A stretch of DNA of 64,000 nucleotides. It comes from Marinobacter mangrovi (GTDB taxonomy: Bacteria > Pseudomonadota > Gammaproteobacteria > Pseudomonadales > Oleiphilaceae). The notes beneath the pieces were generated by a model. The model saw only the letters and a program-made list of their open reading frames with translations. It made no database searches and was not told the origin of the DNA. Both the position numbers and the translations under genes were made by a program. Positions 46,025 through 55,290 of the stretch are shown piece after piece; within the stretch, counting starts at the first letter, position 1, and each line of letters opens with the position of its first letter. The stretch is taken from the NCBI RefSeq assembly GCF_016798325.1, contig NZ_JAERVO010000002.1, positions 310,001 through 374,000 on the forward strand. Reading direction: 5' to 3'.

Positions 46025-47830
46025 ATGACCGATACGCTGATTAACCGACGCGATCTGGACTTCCTGCTGTACGACGTGATGGATACGGCGTCGCTGAGTG
46101 AGCGGGAACGGTTCAATGAGCATTCCCGCGAGACCTTTGACGCGGTCATCGAAACCGCCGATCGCATGGCCCGGGAAAAGTTCGCGCCGCACAACAGCCA
46201 GGCGGACAAGGACGAGCCCCGGTTCGTGAACGGGCAGGTGGAGATGTTGCCGGAAGTGAAAGAGGCGTTTAAGGCCTACGCCGAAGCCGGCTTCATTGCC
46301 GGACGTTTCGACTACGACCTGGGCGGGATGCAGCTGCCGGAGTCGGTGATGGCCGCCTGCAACGGCTTCTTTACGGCCGCCAATCCGGGCACCGCGGGTT
46401 ACCCCTTCCTGACCACCGCCGCCGCCAACCTGATCAAGGTGTTTGGCTCGGAGGAACAGAAGGCGAAATACCTGCCGCCGATGCTGGACGGCCGCTACAC
46501 CGGCACCATGGCGCTGACCGAGCCTCACGCGGGCTCGTCCCTGAGCGATATCCGCACCACCGCATCACCGACCGACGACGGCCACTACCTGATCAAGGGC
46601 GCCAAGATCTACATCTCCGGCGGTGAGCAGTCCATCAGCGACAACATCGTTCACCTGGTGCTCGCCAAGATCAAGGGCGCGCCTCCGGGCGTCAAGGGCA
46701 TCTCGCTGTTCATCGTGCCCAAATTCCTGACCGACGATCAGGGTGACGTGACCGGTCGCAACGGCGTGGCGCTGGCGGGTCTGATTCACAAGCTGGGTTA
46801 TCGCGGCACCACCTCCACCGCGCTGAGCTTTGGCGACGATGCGCCCTGTCACGGCTATCTGGTGGGCGAGGCACACCAGGGCCTGAAGTACATGTTCCAG
46901 ATGATGAACGAAGCCCGGCTGGGTGTGGGCTTTGGGGCGGCGGTGATCGGCTATCGTGGCTACCTGCACAGTCTGGAGTACGCGAAGGATCGGCTGCAGG
47001 GTCGCAAACCGTCCGATCCCGATCCCACCAAACCGCCGGTGCCGATCATCGAACACGCCGACGTGCGCCGCATGCTGCTGGCCCAGAAAGCCTATGTCGA
47101 GGGCGGGCTGGCACTGTGCCTGTATGGCGCGCGCCTGGTGGATGACCAGAACTCCCACCCGGATGCCACGGCTCGCGAAGAAGCCGGCAAGTTGCTCGAC
47201 CTGCTGACCCCGGTGATGAAGGCCTGGCCGTCGGAATACGGGCCCAAGGCCAATGACCTGGCGATCCAGGTCTACGGCGGCGCCGGCTACACCCGGGAAT
47301 ACCCGGTTGAGCAGTGCTGGCGGGATAACCGTCTCAACCCGATCCATGAGGGCACCAACGGCATCCAGGCGCTGGATCTGCTTGGCCGCAAGATCTGGCA
47401 GGATCGCAGCCACGGACTGCAGCTGATGATGCAGCGCCTCCAGGTGGACCTGGAAGCGGCCACCACCTCGCGCTGCCAGCAGTGGGCGCTGTCGCTGAGC
47501 GAGACCCTGCAGCGGGCGGTGAAAGTGACCCAGGATCTGGGCGCGGCCCTGCAAAAGGAAAGCCCGGATCGCGTGCTGGCCAACGCGTCCTGTTACCTGC
47601 ACCTGTTCGGCCATATCTCCGTGGCCTGGATGTGGCTGCGTCAGGCCAACGTGGCGGAAGCCCGTCTGGCAGACACCGGCATCGCCGAAGCGGACCGCAA
47701 CTTCCTGGAAGGGAAGCTGCAGGCGGCCCAGTACTTCTTCCACTGGGAGTTGCCGACCGTCGCCCAGGACATCGTGTTGCTGCAGAATCGCGACGATACC
47801 TGCCTGGAAATGCGCGGGGAATGGTTCTGA
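46025..47830 (+). CDS. Acyl-CoA dehydrogenase
   Basis: FAD-dependent dehydrogenase of 601 residues that makes a 2-enoyl-CoA from acyl-CoA. It has the long form with an extra C-terminal helical domain, as in DmdC/FadE-like proteins. Motifs: FAD-contact TMALTEPHAGSSLSDIRTTA, then YISGGEQSI, and the signature GGAGYTREYPVEQCWRDNRL with IHEGTNGIQALDLLGRK. Start at 46025 (MTDTLIN); an in-frame ATG 33 bases up lacks support. Substrate unknown. It is divergent from a GlxA-type regulator that likely controls it. Confidence 0.9.
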   Translation: MTDTLINRRDLDFLLYDVMDTASLSERERFNEHSRETFDAVIETADRMAREKFAPHNSQADKDEPRFVNGQVEMLPEVKEAFKAYAEAGFIAGRFDYDLGGMQLPESVMAACNGFFTAANPGTAGYPFLTTAAANLIKVFGSEEQKAKYLPPMLDGRYTGTMALTEPHAGSSLSDIRTTASPTDDGHYLIKGAKIYISGGEQSISDNIVHLVLAKIKGAPPGVKGISLFIVPKFLTDDQGDVTGRNGVALAGLIHKLGYRGTTSTALSFGDDAPCHGYLVGEAHQGLKYMFQMMNEARLGVGFGAAVIGYRGYLHSLEYAKDRLQGRKPSDPDPTKPPVPIIEHADVRRMLLAQKAYVEGGLALCLYGARLVDDQNSHPDATAREEAGKLLDLLTPVMKAWPSEYGPKANDLAIQVYGGAGYTREYPVEQCWRDNRLNPIHEGTNGIQALDLLGRKIWQDRSHGLQLMMQRLQVDLEAATTSRCQQWALSLSETLQRAVKVTQDLGAALQKESPDRVLANASCYLHLFGHISVAWMWLRQANVAEARLADTGIAEADRNFLEGKLQAAQYFFHWELPTVAQDIVLLQNRDDTCLEMRGEWF

Positions 47831-47891
47831 GCATCGGGTGCTCCCGAGCCGCCGACCGCCCGGTTGGCTAAAAGTGCCATCCTGAACCAGA

Positions 47892-47921
47892 CTGAAAGGT
47901 GTCCATTTGGACATCTTTCAG
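47892..47921. promoter_or_regulatory. Long hairpin between acyl-CoA dehydrogenase and rof
   Basis: CTGAAAGGTGTCC, loop ATTT, GGACATCTTTCAG: a 13-bp stem with one G-T pair. No T tract follows on the plus strand (CACGTTCC), so it is not a usual terminator. It ends 37 bases before the rof start and could be an RNA element of rof or an operator. Confidence 0.6.
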
Positions 47922-47958
47922 CACGTTCCCCGAGTCCTGGTCTGGATGAGAATGCTCC

Positions 47959-48201
47959 ATGAGCCATGCCTACAAACCGATCGATTGTGCCTTCCACGAT
48001 GCCTTGCTTGAGGCGGCCACCCTGCGCCGTCTGGTCGAGATTGTGTTCCGGGATGAAGCCGGGCAGATACAAACCTTCCATGACCGTATCCGGGACGTCT
48101 TTACCCGGGCGGGAGAAGAGTTCCTGGTGCTTGAGCGCGGTCAGATGATCCGGCTTGATCACCTGCTCCTTGTGGATGGACGCCCCGCCAACGGCGTCTG
48201 A
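47959..48201 (+). CDS. rof: Rho-binding antiterminator (Rof/YaeO)
   Basis: Small cytosolic protein of 80 residues that binds Rho and blocks its RNA-binding site, so lowering Rho-dependent termination. It matches Rof in order: YKPIDCAFHDALLEAATLRR, LVEIVFRDEAGQ, FLVLERGQMIRLDHLLLVDG. No ribosome site stands out. The hairpin upstream may control it. Confidence 0.85.
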   Translation: MSHAYKPIDCAFHDALLEAATLRRLVEIVFRDEAGQIQTFHDRIRDVFTRAGEEFLVLERGQMIRLDHLLLVDGRPANGV

Positions 48202-48333
48202 AATCGCGGCGTTTCCCCCTTGAATTTTCGGGCGCCTTTCGGCGTTCTCGGAGGGTCTCCGTAACGGCCGATCGGGGCGTCATATCTTTCCTAACGTTTT
48301 GTCATAGTTAAAAAAAGCGTAATCGTCCGTTTA

Positions 48334-48363
48334 TTGTGCTGACGTGCCGCTGGCCCCTACACT
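48334..48363 (+). promoter_or_regulatory. Candidate promoter of the 48419 lipoprotein
   Basis: TTGTGC (48334-48339) and TACACT (48358-48363), separated by 18 bases. The predicted start point falls next to the palindrome at 48375-48388, so a bound repressor would block it. Confidence 0.4.
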
Positions 48364-48374
48364 GCACGGGCAGT

Positions 48375-48388
48375 CAAACGATCGTTTG
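48375..48388. promoter_or_regulatory. Perfect palindrome CAAACGATCGTTTG (PsrA-box-like)
   Basis: A 14-base perfect palindrome that matches the form (G/C)AAAC-N2-4-GTTT(G/C) described for PsrA, a TetR-family sensor of long-chain fatty acids. It lies just after a candidate promoter and 30 bases before the lipoprotein ATG. No psrA gene is in the window, so the regulator is inferred. Confidence 0.55.
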
Positions 48389-48418
48389 GAATCCAAATTT
48401 TTGCTGAGGGAAAGCAAT

Positions 48419-48736
48419 ATGAAGAAGCTGATCGCAGGTACGTTTGCCGTCATCATGGGCCTGACACTGGCTGGTTGCAGTGATGATGATTCGGCCGCTG
48501 AGAACATGCAGGAATCCGCAGAACAGGCTGCCGATAACGCTGGCGACATGATGGACGATGCCGGCGATTCCATGGAAGAAACCTATGAAGACGCGACTGG
48601 CCAGAGCGACAGTGCGTGGGAAAACACCAAGGAAGGTGCTGAGGAAGCCGGTGAAGCCGTTGAAAACGCAGCTGAAGACACCGCGGACGCTGCTGAAGAA
48701 GGCTACGACGACACCAAGGATGCCATGAGCAACTGA
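48419..48736 (+). CDS. Small acidic lipoprotein
   Basis: Predicted 105-residue lipoprotein. The signal ends in LTLAGCSDDD (Cys near 20). The mature part is almost wholly Ala, Glu, Asp and Gly in heptad-like order (AENMQESAEQAADNAGDMM, EEAGEAVENAAEDTADAAEE), so it should form a long acidic helix, similar to stress-linked entericidin- or YtxH-like helices. No clear family. The fatty-acid-sensor-like operator in its promoter suggests induction by lipids or RpoS-type stress. Confidence 0.75.
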   Translation: MKKLIAGTFAVIMGLTLAGCSDDDSAAENMQESAEQAADNAGDMMDDAGDSMEETYEDATGQSDSAWENTKEGAEEAGEAVENAAEDTADAAEEGYDDTKDAMSN

Positions 48737-48806
48737 TCCGGTCGTGTCGCTTGCGGGATGGTCTCCCCGGTGCTTTGATGGCAGCAATGCCAAAAGGAGA
48801 TGCACC

Positions 48807-49331
48807 ATGGCGACCATCCCGGTTGTTTTGCGCAGACGATCAGTCACAACCGATCGTCTGCCAGGAATCCTGCTGGCGCTCGTCCTGACTGCGCTGGCGG
48901 GCTGTTCCCTCCAACCTTTACCCCCCATGGCTCTGGATAAGGGTGCCCAACCGGTCCCCGAAACGGCACGGACGTTTGTAACCGAAACCCGACCGGCTCC
49001 CGGCCGCAGTCGTTTGCTGGATCGTGTCGAAAGTGAGGTCCTGCGACAGATGCAGGCACTGGGATACCGACCGGCCGACAAAGTGCCGGACTTGCGGGTG
49101 GGGATTCGCATCGATCGCACCGATGCCATCATACCGGTCATGGACACCGTCGAATCCGGGCGCCTGACCCTGGTGCTCTACAGCGGAGACGAGGTGCTTC
49201 GCACCGGCCGCTCCCCCAATCTCAACAGCATTGACCTGGACTTCATGAGCGACGACGAGATCGCCGCGCGCGTCAGCCTTTTCCTGGCCGGGATACAATC
49301 TGTTGCACCGGTCCCTGCAAAAAACAACTAA
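48807..49331 (+). CDS. DUF4136-like lipoprotein
   Basis: Predicted lipoprotein of 174 residues. The signal peptide has a long basic N-part (RRRSVTTDR) and a lipobox TALAGCSLQ. The mature domain includes RLLDRVESEVLRQMQALGY, VPDLRVGIRIDRTD and an end LRTGRSPNLNSIDLDFMSDDE, resembling DUF4136. AAGGAGATGCACC precedes ATG 48807. Weak kinship with the lipoprotein at 17193-17714. Function unknown. Confidence 0.65.
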   Translation: MATIPVVLRRRSVTTDRLPGILLALVLTALAGCSLQPLPPMALDKGAQPVPETARTFVTETRPAPGRSRLLDRVESEVLRQMQALGYRPADKVPDLRVGIRIDRTDAIIPVMDTVESGRLTLVLYSGDEVLRTGRSPNLNSIDLDFMSDDEIAARVSLFLAGIQSVAPVPAKNN

Positions 49332-49439
49332 AGTACAAGTGACCTCCTGTGCCGTGTTGGTAGGCTTGGGGCAACGTCAAGAACAATAAACTGGATCGCA
49401 ATCTGAGAGCGATTCGCTGTATTCAGAGGCTGGGGTTCC

Positions 49440-51071
49440 ATGAAACTGATTGGTCGTCCGGCGGTGGTTCTCGCACTGCTCGCTGTTGTCTTGCTGGCGC
49501 TTGCCGGCTATTTCACAGGGCTGGATCTGACGGCGTTGCTGATCGGCCTGATCCTGGGATTGTCGGTCGCTACGCTGATCATCGTGGTGCGGGTGCTGGA
49601 CCCGCTGGAACAGGGCCTCGCTCGTCTGGAGGCCGGCGAAACACCGGCGCCGCAGAACCCGGTTGCGCGGCTTTGCCCCTCGCTGATGGGGCGCGGGAGT
49701 GGCGGTGAGCTGATTCGTTCGTTGACCGCCGGTGCCGATGCCAATGCCATCTCCGCGGCGGAAGTGTCCTTTGCCGCCGACCATCTGAAGGCCCGCCTCG
49801 ACCGTCAGGTGGAGGAAACCGGCCAGATGGCGGATTACGCCGGCCAGATCACCGCCACCGTCAAGCAATCTGCCGAGCAGGCCTCCCAGGCCGCGAGCAT
49901 GTCCCGCCAGGTCAGTGACCTGAGCGCCCGTGGGCGTGAGGCGTTGTCCGGCGCCATCGACGAGGTGCGTCGGGTGCACGAGCAGTCCGCCGAAACCCTG
50001 CGCCAGATCCAGGAACTGAATGACAAATCGGAAAAAATCCAGGGTGTGACCAGCGTGATTCAGGGGATCGCCGAGCAGACCAACCTCCTGGCCCTGAACG
50101 CTGCCATAGAAGCGGCCCGGGCCGGCGATCAGGGCCGCGGCTTCGCCGTGGTGGCGGATGAAGTCCGTCAGCTGGCTGGCCGCACGTCACAGGCCACGGA
50201 TGAGGTGGCCGAAACTCTGCAGGCCATCCGTGTCGACACCGGGTTGATCGTGCAGCAGATCGAGAACCTGGCGCAAAGCATCGAAAATGGACTGGAGTCC
50301 GTGGAGAACGTTGGTGAACGTCTGAATGAAATCCGCGCCCAGACCGAGCAGGTAGAACAGCAGGTGGCCAGTATTGCCGAAGGCGACCAGCACAACGAAG
50401 AAAGCCTGCAGCAGATGTTCCAGGCTATCGAAACGCTGCGGGACGAAATGACGGAAAGCGATACGGCCGTGCAGGGGCTGGCGCAGCAGGCGTCACGCCT
50501 GATGGACATCGCCGAGAACGCCAACGCCGCGTTTGCCCTGAACAGTGATGAGAGCTATCACCGCCAATTTTACGAGAAAGCCCGGGAAGGCGCTGATCGT
50601 ATTGGCGAGTTGTTCGAGCAGGCTCTGAAAGACGGTTCGCTGACCGAATCCCAGTTATTCGACAGCCGGAGGGAGCCTATCCCCAACACCAATCCCCAGA
50701 AGTACCACTGCGGATTCGATCGCTTTACCGATCGTCACCTTCACGCCATTCAGGAGCCGGTCAAGCAGGCTCATGAATCGCTGGTGTTTGCCATCGCTAC
50801 GGCTCCGGATGGTTACGTACCCACGCATAACCGTGACTTCGCCCACGAACCGACCGGAAAGCCCAGCGTCGATCTGGTGAAGAGCCGCAGCAAACGCCTG
50901 TTCAACGACCGGACCGGTGCCCGGTGCGGCAGTCACACCCAGGACATGCTGCTGCAAACCTACCGACGCGATACCGGAGAGATCATGCACGACCTCTCCG
51001 TCCCCATCTACGTCAAGGGCCGCCACTGGGGTGGTTTCCGGTTGGGCTACCGGCCTCGCGAACAACACTAA
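49440..51071 (+). CDS. Methyl-accepting chemotaxis protein with C-terminal sensor-like domain
   Basis: Chemoreceptor of 543 residues. Two close N-terminal helices (about 8-24 and 30-50) leave almost no periplasmic loop. The signalling coiled coil follows, with the highly conserved tip at 208-250 ([20 protein letters not shown]). After it, residues about 375-540 form a separate globular domain ([19 protein letters not shown], then [20 protein letters not shown] and [18 protein letters not shown]), reminiscent of Cache/PAS-like C-terminal domains. The sensor is thus probably cytosolic. Ligand unknown. It ends 4 bases past the end of convergent argP. Confidence 0.88.
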   Translation: MKLIGRPAVVLALLAVVLLALAGYFTGLDLTALLIGLILGLSVATLIIVVRVLDPLEQGLARLEAGETPAPQNPVARLCPSLMGRGSGGELIRSLTAGADANAISAAEVSFAADHLKARLDRQVEETGQMADYAGQITATVKQSAEQASQAASMSRQVSDLSARGREALSGAIDEVRRVHEQSAETLRQIQELNDKSEKIQGVTSVIQGIAEQTNLLALNAAIEAARAGDQGRGFAVVADEVRQLAGRTSQATDEVAETLQAIRVDTGLIVQQIENLAQSIENGLESVENVGERLNEIRAQTEQVEQQVASIAEGDQHNEESLQQMFQAIETLRDEMTESDTAVQGLAQQASRLMDIAENANAAFALNSDESYHRQFYEKAREGADRIGELFEQALKDGSLTESQLFDSRREPIPNTNPQKYHCGFDRFTDRHLHAIQEPVKQAHESLVFAIATAPDGYVPTHNRDFAHEPTGKPSVDLVKSRSKRLFNDRTGARCGSHTQDMLLQTYRRDTGEIMHDLSVPIYVKGRHWGGFRLGYRPREQH

Positions 51072-51976
51072 CGATGATGGCCGGGTTGCAACAGGCGCTG
51101 CGCGGCCATCTCGATGCGACGGGTCAGGCGCTCCATGAAATCTCCGCCGTGGCGCCAGTAGTGCCAATAAAGGGGCACCGTCACGGTCGTGCCGGGTGAG
51201 AGGTCCACCAGCGCGCCCTCCGGGACTTTCAGCGTCGTGTCGTGGTTGCTCATCATGTTGTCGGGGATCATCCCGTAGCCCATGCCGGCCATGGCGAGGC
51301 GAATAAAGCCTTCCGAAGACGGGCACAGGTGATAGGGGAAGCGGCCGTGGTAGCCGCACTCGGCCAGGAAACGGTGCTGCAGTTGATCGTGGGGCCCGAA
51401 GACGATGGCCGGCGCTTCCTTGAAGGCGGCGGCCGTGAGGCCGTCCGGGAAGTAGCGGCGGACGTAGTCGTCTCTGGCCCAGGCTCGATAGGGCACATCG
51501 CCCAGCGCAATGCAGCGCCCGCCGGCCACCGGCTGGTCGCTGCTGCACAAACAGGCGGCCACATCCCCCTCGCGCATGCGACGCAAACCCACATCCTGGT
51601 CTTCCACCACCATGTCGAGCAGCAGCCCCTCCTCCTGACAGAAGGCGCCGACGGCCTCTCCCCACCAGGTGGCCAGGCTGTCGGCGTTCAGGGCAATGCG
51701 CAGGCGGGTGCGATCTTCCGACAGTTCCGGAATCTGGCGACGCAGGTCGCGTTCGAGTAACTGCACCTGCTGGGCATGGTTGAGCAGGCGCCGGCCGGCG
51801 GGCGTGGCCTGCAGGTGAGGGTGGCGGGTCAGTACCGGCTGGCCCAGACGGGATTCGAGCAGCTTGATGCGCTGGGACACCGCCGACTGGGAGAGTCCCA
51901 GGGCAATGCCGGCCCGTTCAAAACCGCCGGTTTCAACCACGGTAATCAGTGCTTCCAGGAGTTTGTAGTCGAGCAT
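51068..51976 (-). CDS. argP: LysR-type regulator ArgP
   Basis: Transcription activator of 302 residues, matching ArgP/Ici[35 protein letters not shown] (in parts), effector domain with [14 protein letters not shown] and [18 protein letters not shown]. ArgP senses arginine and lysine and activates argO. It is divergent from the ArgO-like gene across an AT-rich 88-base gap, the classic arrangement. Confidence 0.9.
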   Translation of the reverse strand: MLDYKLLEALITVVETGGFERAGIALGLSQSAVSQRIKLLESRLGQPVLTRHPHLQATPAGRRLLNHAQQVQLLERDLRRQIPELSEDRTRLRIALNADSLATWWGEAVGAFCQEEGLLLDMVVEDQDVGLRRMREGDVAACLCSSDQPVAGGRCIALGDVPYRAWARDDYVRRYFPDGLTAAAFKEAPAIVFGPHDQLQHRFLAECGYHGRFPYHLCPSSEGFIRLAMAGMGYGMIPDNMMSNHDTTLKVPEGALVDLSPGTTVTVPLYWHYWRHGGDFMERLTRRIEMAAQRLLQPGHHR

Positions 51977-52064
51977 AAGAAAAAATGATGCAGTATTAGC
52001 AATATGATTTTTTAGTATAGCGGCATTCGATTAGCCTTGCTCTGCAACTCAAGGAGAATGTGCC

Positions 52065-52697
52065 ATGTTACAGAGCTACCTCACCGGCCTCGTCGTATGC
52101 GGCGGCATCATCATCGCCATCGGTGCCCAGAATGCCTATTTGTTGGGGCAGGCGTTCCGACGCGAGCATCACTGGTCGGCGGCAGCCCTGTGCATGGGGT
52201 CGGATGTGGCGTTGTTTACCCTCGGCATGCTGGGCGTGAGTGCGGCCCTGATCGCCTTTCCGTCGGCGCTGGATGTCATGCGCTGGGCGGGCGTGGCCTT
52301 CCTGCTGTGGCTATCGATTACGGCGTTTATCCGGGCGGTGCAGGGACGTGGCGGACTGACTGCCGAAGAAACCCGGCGCCGGAGTCTCGGCGCGGTGTTG
52401 ATGACCACGCTGGCGGTGACCCTGCTGAACCCGCAGGTCTATCTGGATACGCTGCTGCTGATTCCTTCAGTGGGCGCCCAGCAACCGGAACCGGTAGGCT
52501 TTGTGGCGGGCGCCTCCAGTGCCTCGATTCTGTGGTTTGCACTGCTGGCATGGGGCGGCTCGGCTTTGGCGCCGGTGCTGGCCCGGCCGATGGCCTGGCG
52601 GGTGATCGACAGTGTGATTTCGCTGATGATGCTCGCCATTGCGCTGCACCTGATTTTCAACGGCATCGAACTGCCGGCGACGGGGTCAACTGTCTGA
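52065..52697 (+). CDS. argO: LysE/ArgO-type amino acid exporter
   Basis: Inner-membrane exporter of 210 residues with about six helices, of the LysE/ArgO family (L-arginine, lysine). Typical segments: GLVVCGGIIIAIGAQNAYLL, AALCMGSDVALFTLGMLG and MTTLAVTLLNPQVYLDTLLL. It is divergent from argP, which should activate it. GGAGAATGTGCC precedes the ATG. Confidence 0.92.
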   Translation: MLQSYLTGLVVCGGIIIAIGAQNAYLLGQAFRREHHWSAAALCMGSDVALFTLGMLGVSAALIAFPSALDVMRWAGVAFLLWLSITAFIRAVQGRGGLTAEETRRRSLGAVLMTTLAVTLLNPQVYLDTLLLIPSVGAQQPEPVGFVAGASSASILWFALLAWGGSALAPVLARPMAWRVIDSVISLMMLAIALHLIFNGIELPATGSTV

Positions 52698-52746
52698 CGG
52701 ATTCCTCTATACTGCGTGGAAAACGGAACCACCTGAGGTAGCGAAC

Positions 52747-53109
52747 TTGACCGACTCCGACTTCCGACCCGCCGACTCAGATCCCATTGTCCGCCGTGGC
52801 GACTCCGGCCGGAATCTGGCGGTGACTGTCTACATCCTCCAGGCCCTGTCGTTCTTCGTGGGCGGCATCAGCGGCCTGGTGGGCGTCATCATCAACTACG
52901 TAAAGATGGACGATGTCGCCCAGACCTGGGTGGAGCCGCACTTCCGCTGGCAGATCAAAACATTCTGGATCGGGCTGGCCGGGAGCGTCATTGGGCTGAT
53001 CACCCTGCCAATCATCATCGGCTGGTTCATCCTGTTGGGGATTTCCATCTGGGTGATCTACCGGATCGTCAAAGGGGCCCTGGCCTTGAACGACGGCAAG
53101 GCACCCTGA
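52747..53109 (+). CDS. DUF4870 membrane protein
   Basis: Membrane protein of 120 residues with three hydrophobic helices (VTVYILQALSFFVGGISGLV, LAGSVIGLITLPIIIGWFIL and the last GISIWVIYRI). It matches DUF4870: VGVIINYVKMDD and HFRWQIKTFWIGL. The start is a TTG 8 bases after GAGG. No function known. It follows argO by 49 bases and may share its message. Confidence 0.75.
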   Translation: MTDSDFRPADSDPIVRRGDSGRNLAVTVYILQALSFFVGGISGLVGVIINYVKMDDVAQTWVEPHFRWQIKTFWIGLAGSVIGLITLPIIIGWFILLGISIWVIYRIVKGALALNDGKAP

Positions 53110-53149
53110 CGCATCTTATCGATGGCTGTCCAGCGCGCGATCGGAGCAC

Positions 53150-53446
53150 CTAGGCTCCGATCTGCAGGGTCTGGGACAGGATGTGAGCCTCCATGCAAAT
53201 CGCACAGTTCTGCTTGTCGCAGCTTTCGGGGTCATGGATGTCCATGCCGTGACGCTGGGTGCCGTGATTGCGTCGCAGGACGCCCTGGAACTGTCGGATA
53301 TGGCGGTTTAACGCCGCGGATGCATCGTCCCGGTTGGTGAACGGGCCCAGATCGATATTCTCCCGGGTGCGGACATACCAGCCGAGAAGCGTGTGCAGGA
53401 AACGTTCGCTGCGCAGGGGGGTAATTACCTGTTCGTTAACCGACAT
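53150..53446 (-). CDS. Small cysteine-containing protein, DUF6316-like
   Basis: A 98-residue soluble protein. The part ERFLHTLLGWYVRTRENIDL with GPFTNRDDASAALNRHI resembles DUF6316. The tail holds three Cys in SCDKQNCAICME, which could bind a metal. ATG 53446 has GAGG 5 bases upstream; the frame continues to 53470 but that start lacks a ribosome site. Function unknown. Confidence 0.6.
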   Translation of the reverse strand: MSVNEQVITPLRSERFLHTLLGWYVRTRENIDLGPFTNRDDASAALNRHIRQFQGVLRRNHGTQRHGMDIHDPESCDKQNCAICMEAHILSQTLQIGA

Positions 53447-53630
53447 GCCGACCTCGCTTTGCTGATCCATTTGTTATCGTCTTATTCCCGGGCACTTGAT
53501 GTCGGAGGGGGCCGTCCGACTACATGACCGATCCTTCCTGTCAGGGACGTCGCTGACTAGCTGATCGCTTCCCTGTGATGGCAGGCGCCTTACCTATCAT
53601 CAACAACGTCGGGTTTTATGAATTGGCAGG

Positions 53631-53646
53631 TGTGACAAACGTCACA
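53631..53646. promoter_or_regulatory. Perfect CRP/Vfr-type site
   Basis: TGTGA-CAAACG-TCACA matches the TGTGA-N6-TCACA core fully. It lies 185-200 bases ahead of the minus-strand gene at 53446 and 554 bases ahead of the plus-strand OmpA-family gene, so its target is open. Confidence 0.65.
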
Positions 53647-53862
53647 TTTTTCTCGGTCAATTTACAATTCAACGTTGCCGGGTACGTCCGTTCGAACCCA
53701 CCGGTTACATTTCTCCCCGCTTTTATCTCCCTGAGTACGCACCCATAGCGACGGCTCGACCGCAATGATAGCGAATAGAGTCAATCGTTTAGCGGCTTTT
53801 TGGCCGGCTTTCCAGATTTAATCCAGCGATCCGCAAAATTTGACAATATTTTACGTTTTAAG

Positions 53863-53886
53863 TTTTTGGTAATTTTGTACCAAAAA
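53863..53886. repeat. Perfect 9-bp inverted repeat
   Basis: TTTTTGGTA, 6-base spacer ATTTTG, TACCAAAAA. Very AT-rich, no T tract beyond the arms themselves. Could be an operator for a dimeric regulator or an AT-rich hairpin. Confidence 0.65.
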
Positions 53887-54050
53887 GTTACATTTTGTCA
53901 GGCAATTAGACATTCCTGCACACCGAACCTGACTTTGATGCCGGCGCAGGTGGTCACATGTGTCATGGCGAATCCGTGCAGACGTTCACTATTTTGCACA
54001 ACAAGTGCTCACGGATAACCGCTCTCACCGGGGCAGAACCCGTGAACACG

Positions 54051-54072
54051 AAGAGGCCAGCAGTTGCCTCTT
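54051..54072 (+). promoter_or_regulatory. Hairpin in the putative ompA-like 5' leader
   Basis: AAGAGGC, loop CAGCAGTT, GCCTCTT: a 7-bp perfect stem followed by a single T then CACAAG. It lies 128 bases before the OmpA-family start. Too weak for a terminator; may stabilise or regulate the leader. Confidence 0.35.
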
Positions 54073-54199
54073 TCACAAGAAGACAGGCAACGGCTTTCGG
54101 CCACCGCCACAAGCGGTCGGCGGAACGGACTCTCAGAAACATGCTCCCACGACCGGGTTCGGTCAGTGAGGGGCACCCGACAATAAAAGGGATGAGCCG

Positions 54200-55270
54200 A
54201 TGAGACGTCGAATAACTGAAGTACTTGCATGTAGCGCGTTGTGTTCTCTGTTGCCCGGTGGCGCCTTGTTGGCTGCGCCGGTGTCCTCTGACGATGGCCA
54301 TCGTCAGGAATTTTCCATTCAGGGTGTCTATGTCATCGCCGATGACGACCGGACCGACGAGTACGGCTCGGGCGTGCGCGCGACCTACGGTTTCCAGTTG
54401 GACAAACAGCTCTGGCTCGAGCCGCATCTGTTCGCCAACGTGATCGAGACCGGCGATGAGGTGGGTGTCGATGCCTATCAGCAGGGTTTGGGAGCGGACG
54501 TGTCCTACCGCTTCCTGACCGACAGCGATCTGGATCCGTTTGTCTTTGCCGGCGGTGGTCTTTCCCGTAACGACGTGGATGGCAACTCCGCCAGTGAGTT
54601 TGGTGGATTCGCGAACGTCGGGGTGGGTGTGCTCAGCCCGGCCTTCACCGATAGCGGACTGCGGGTAAGGGCAGACGCCCGCTACCTGTACGACACCTAC
54701 GATGACGGTTTCCAGGATATTCACCTGTCACTGGGGATCACCATTCCCATTGGCGCCGTCCGCGAGCGCGTTGTCGAGAAAACCGTGGTGGTGGAAAAGA
54801 CCCGGGTAAAAGAACTGGCGGATTCTGACGGTGACGGCGTTGTCGATGGCGTCGACCAGTGCCCGAACACCCTGAGCGGTCTCGATGTGAATGCCGTGGG
54901 TTGTGTGGACTCCGGCCAGACCCAGACCGTCGTACTCAAGGGCGTAACCTTCGAATTCAACTCCGACCGATTGACCGCCAATGCCCGGGACATCCTCCAG
55001 CGCGCTGCCAGCGCCCTCAAAGGGCAGCCGGACCTGAGCGTCGAGTTGGCGGGTCACACCGATAACGTGGGCGCTGCCGCCTACAACCAGTCGCTTTCCC
55101 AGAACCGCGCTGAGGCCGTCCGGGACTACCTGATCGATCAGGGCGTCCAGGCCGGGCAGGTGACGGCCAAAGGGTATGGCGAATCACGGCCACTGATGTC
55201 GAACGACACCGAGGAAGGCCGGGAGCGTAACCGCCGGGTCGAGTTCAACGTGATTTCCGGGAATCAGTAA
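54200..55270 (+). CDS. OmpA-family protein with single thrombospondin type 3 repeat
   Basis: Outer-membrane protein of 356 residues. Signal peptide (1-27, [10 protein letters not shown]). An N-terminal eight-strand barrel (about 30-185, ends [19 protein letters not shown]). One TSP3-type Ca2+ loop [18 protein letters not shown] links to the peptidoglycan-binding OmpA domain (240-356: [46 protein letters not shown]). The Asp/Arg residues that bind diaminopimelate are present. It is 20 bases ahead of a lipoprotein with seven further TSP3 repeats. Together they may form a Ca2+-stabilised link. Confidence 0.9.
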   Translation: MRRRITEVLACSALCSLLPGGALLAAPVSSDDGHRQEFSIQGVYVIADDDRTDEYGSGVRATYGFQLDKQLWLEPHLFANVIETGDEVGVDAYQQGLGADVSYRFLTDSDLDPFVFAGGGLSRNDVDGNSASEFGGFANVGVGVLSPAFTDSGLRVRADARYLYDTYDDGFQDIHLSLGITIPIGAVRERVVEKTVVVEKTRVKELADSDGDGVVDGVDQCPNTLSGLDVNAVGCVDSGQTQTVVLKGVTFEFNSDRLTANARDILQRAASALKGQPDLSVELAGHTDNVGAAAYNQSLSQNRAEAVRDYLIDQGVQAGQVTAKGYGESRPLMSNDTEEGRERNRRVEFNVISGNQ

Positions 55271-55290
55271 GGCGACAGGGAGATGTAACC

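Larger units (their letters stand above)
53447..54199. other. Long AT-rich regulatory gap upstream of the OmpA-family gene
   Basis: A 753-base stretch with no gene I can support. From about 53620 to 53930 it is much less GC-rich than the rest of the window. It holds a perfect CRP/Vfr-type site (53631-53646), an inverted repeat (53863-53886) and a hairpin (54051-54072). It could carry a long 5' leader, an unseen small RNA, or two divergent promoters. Confidence 0.6.

Noticed and set aside
53952-53966. Second CRP-like site around CACATGTG
   Set aside because: Half-sites are fused without the 6-base spacer, so it does not match the CRP core.
53963-54724. Minus-strand frame of 253 codons across the gap and OmpA-family gene
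   Set aside because: Overlaps the OmpA-family barrel on the other strand; no ribosome site or domain.
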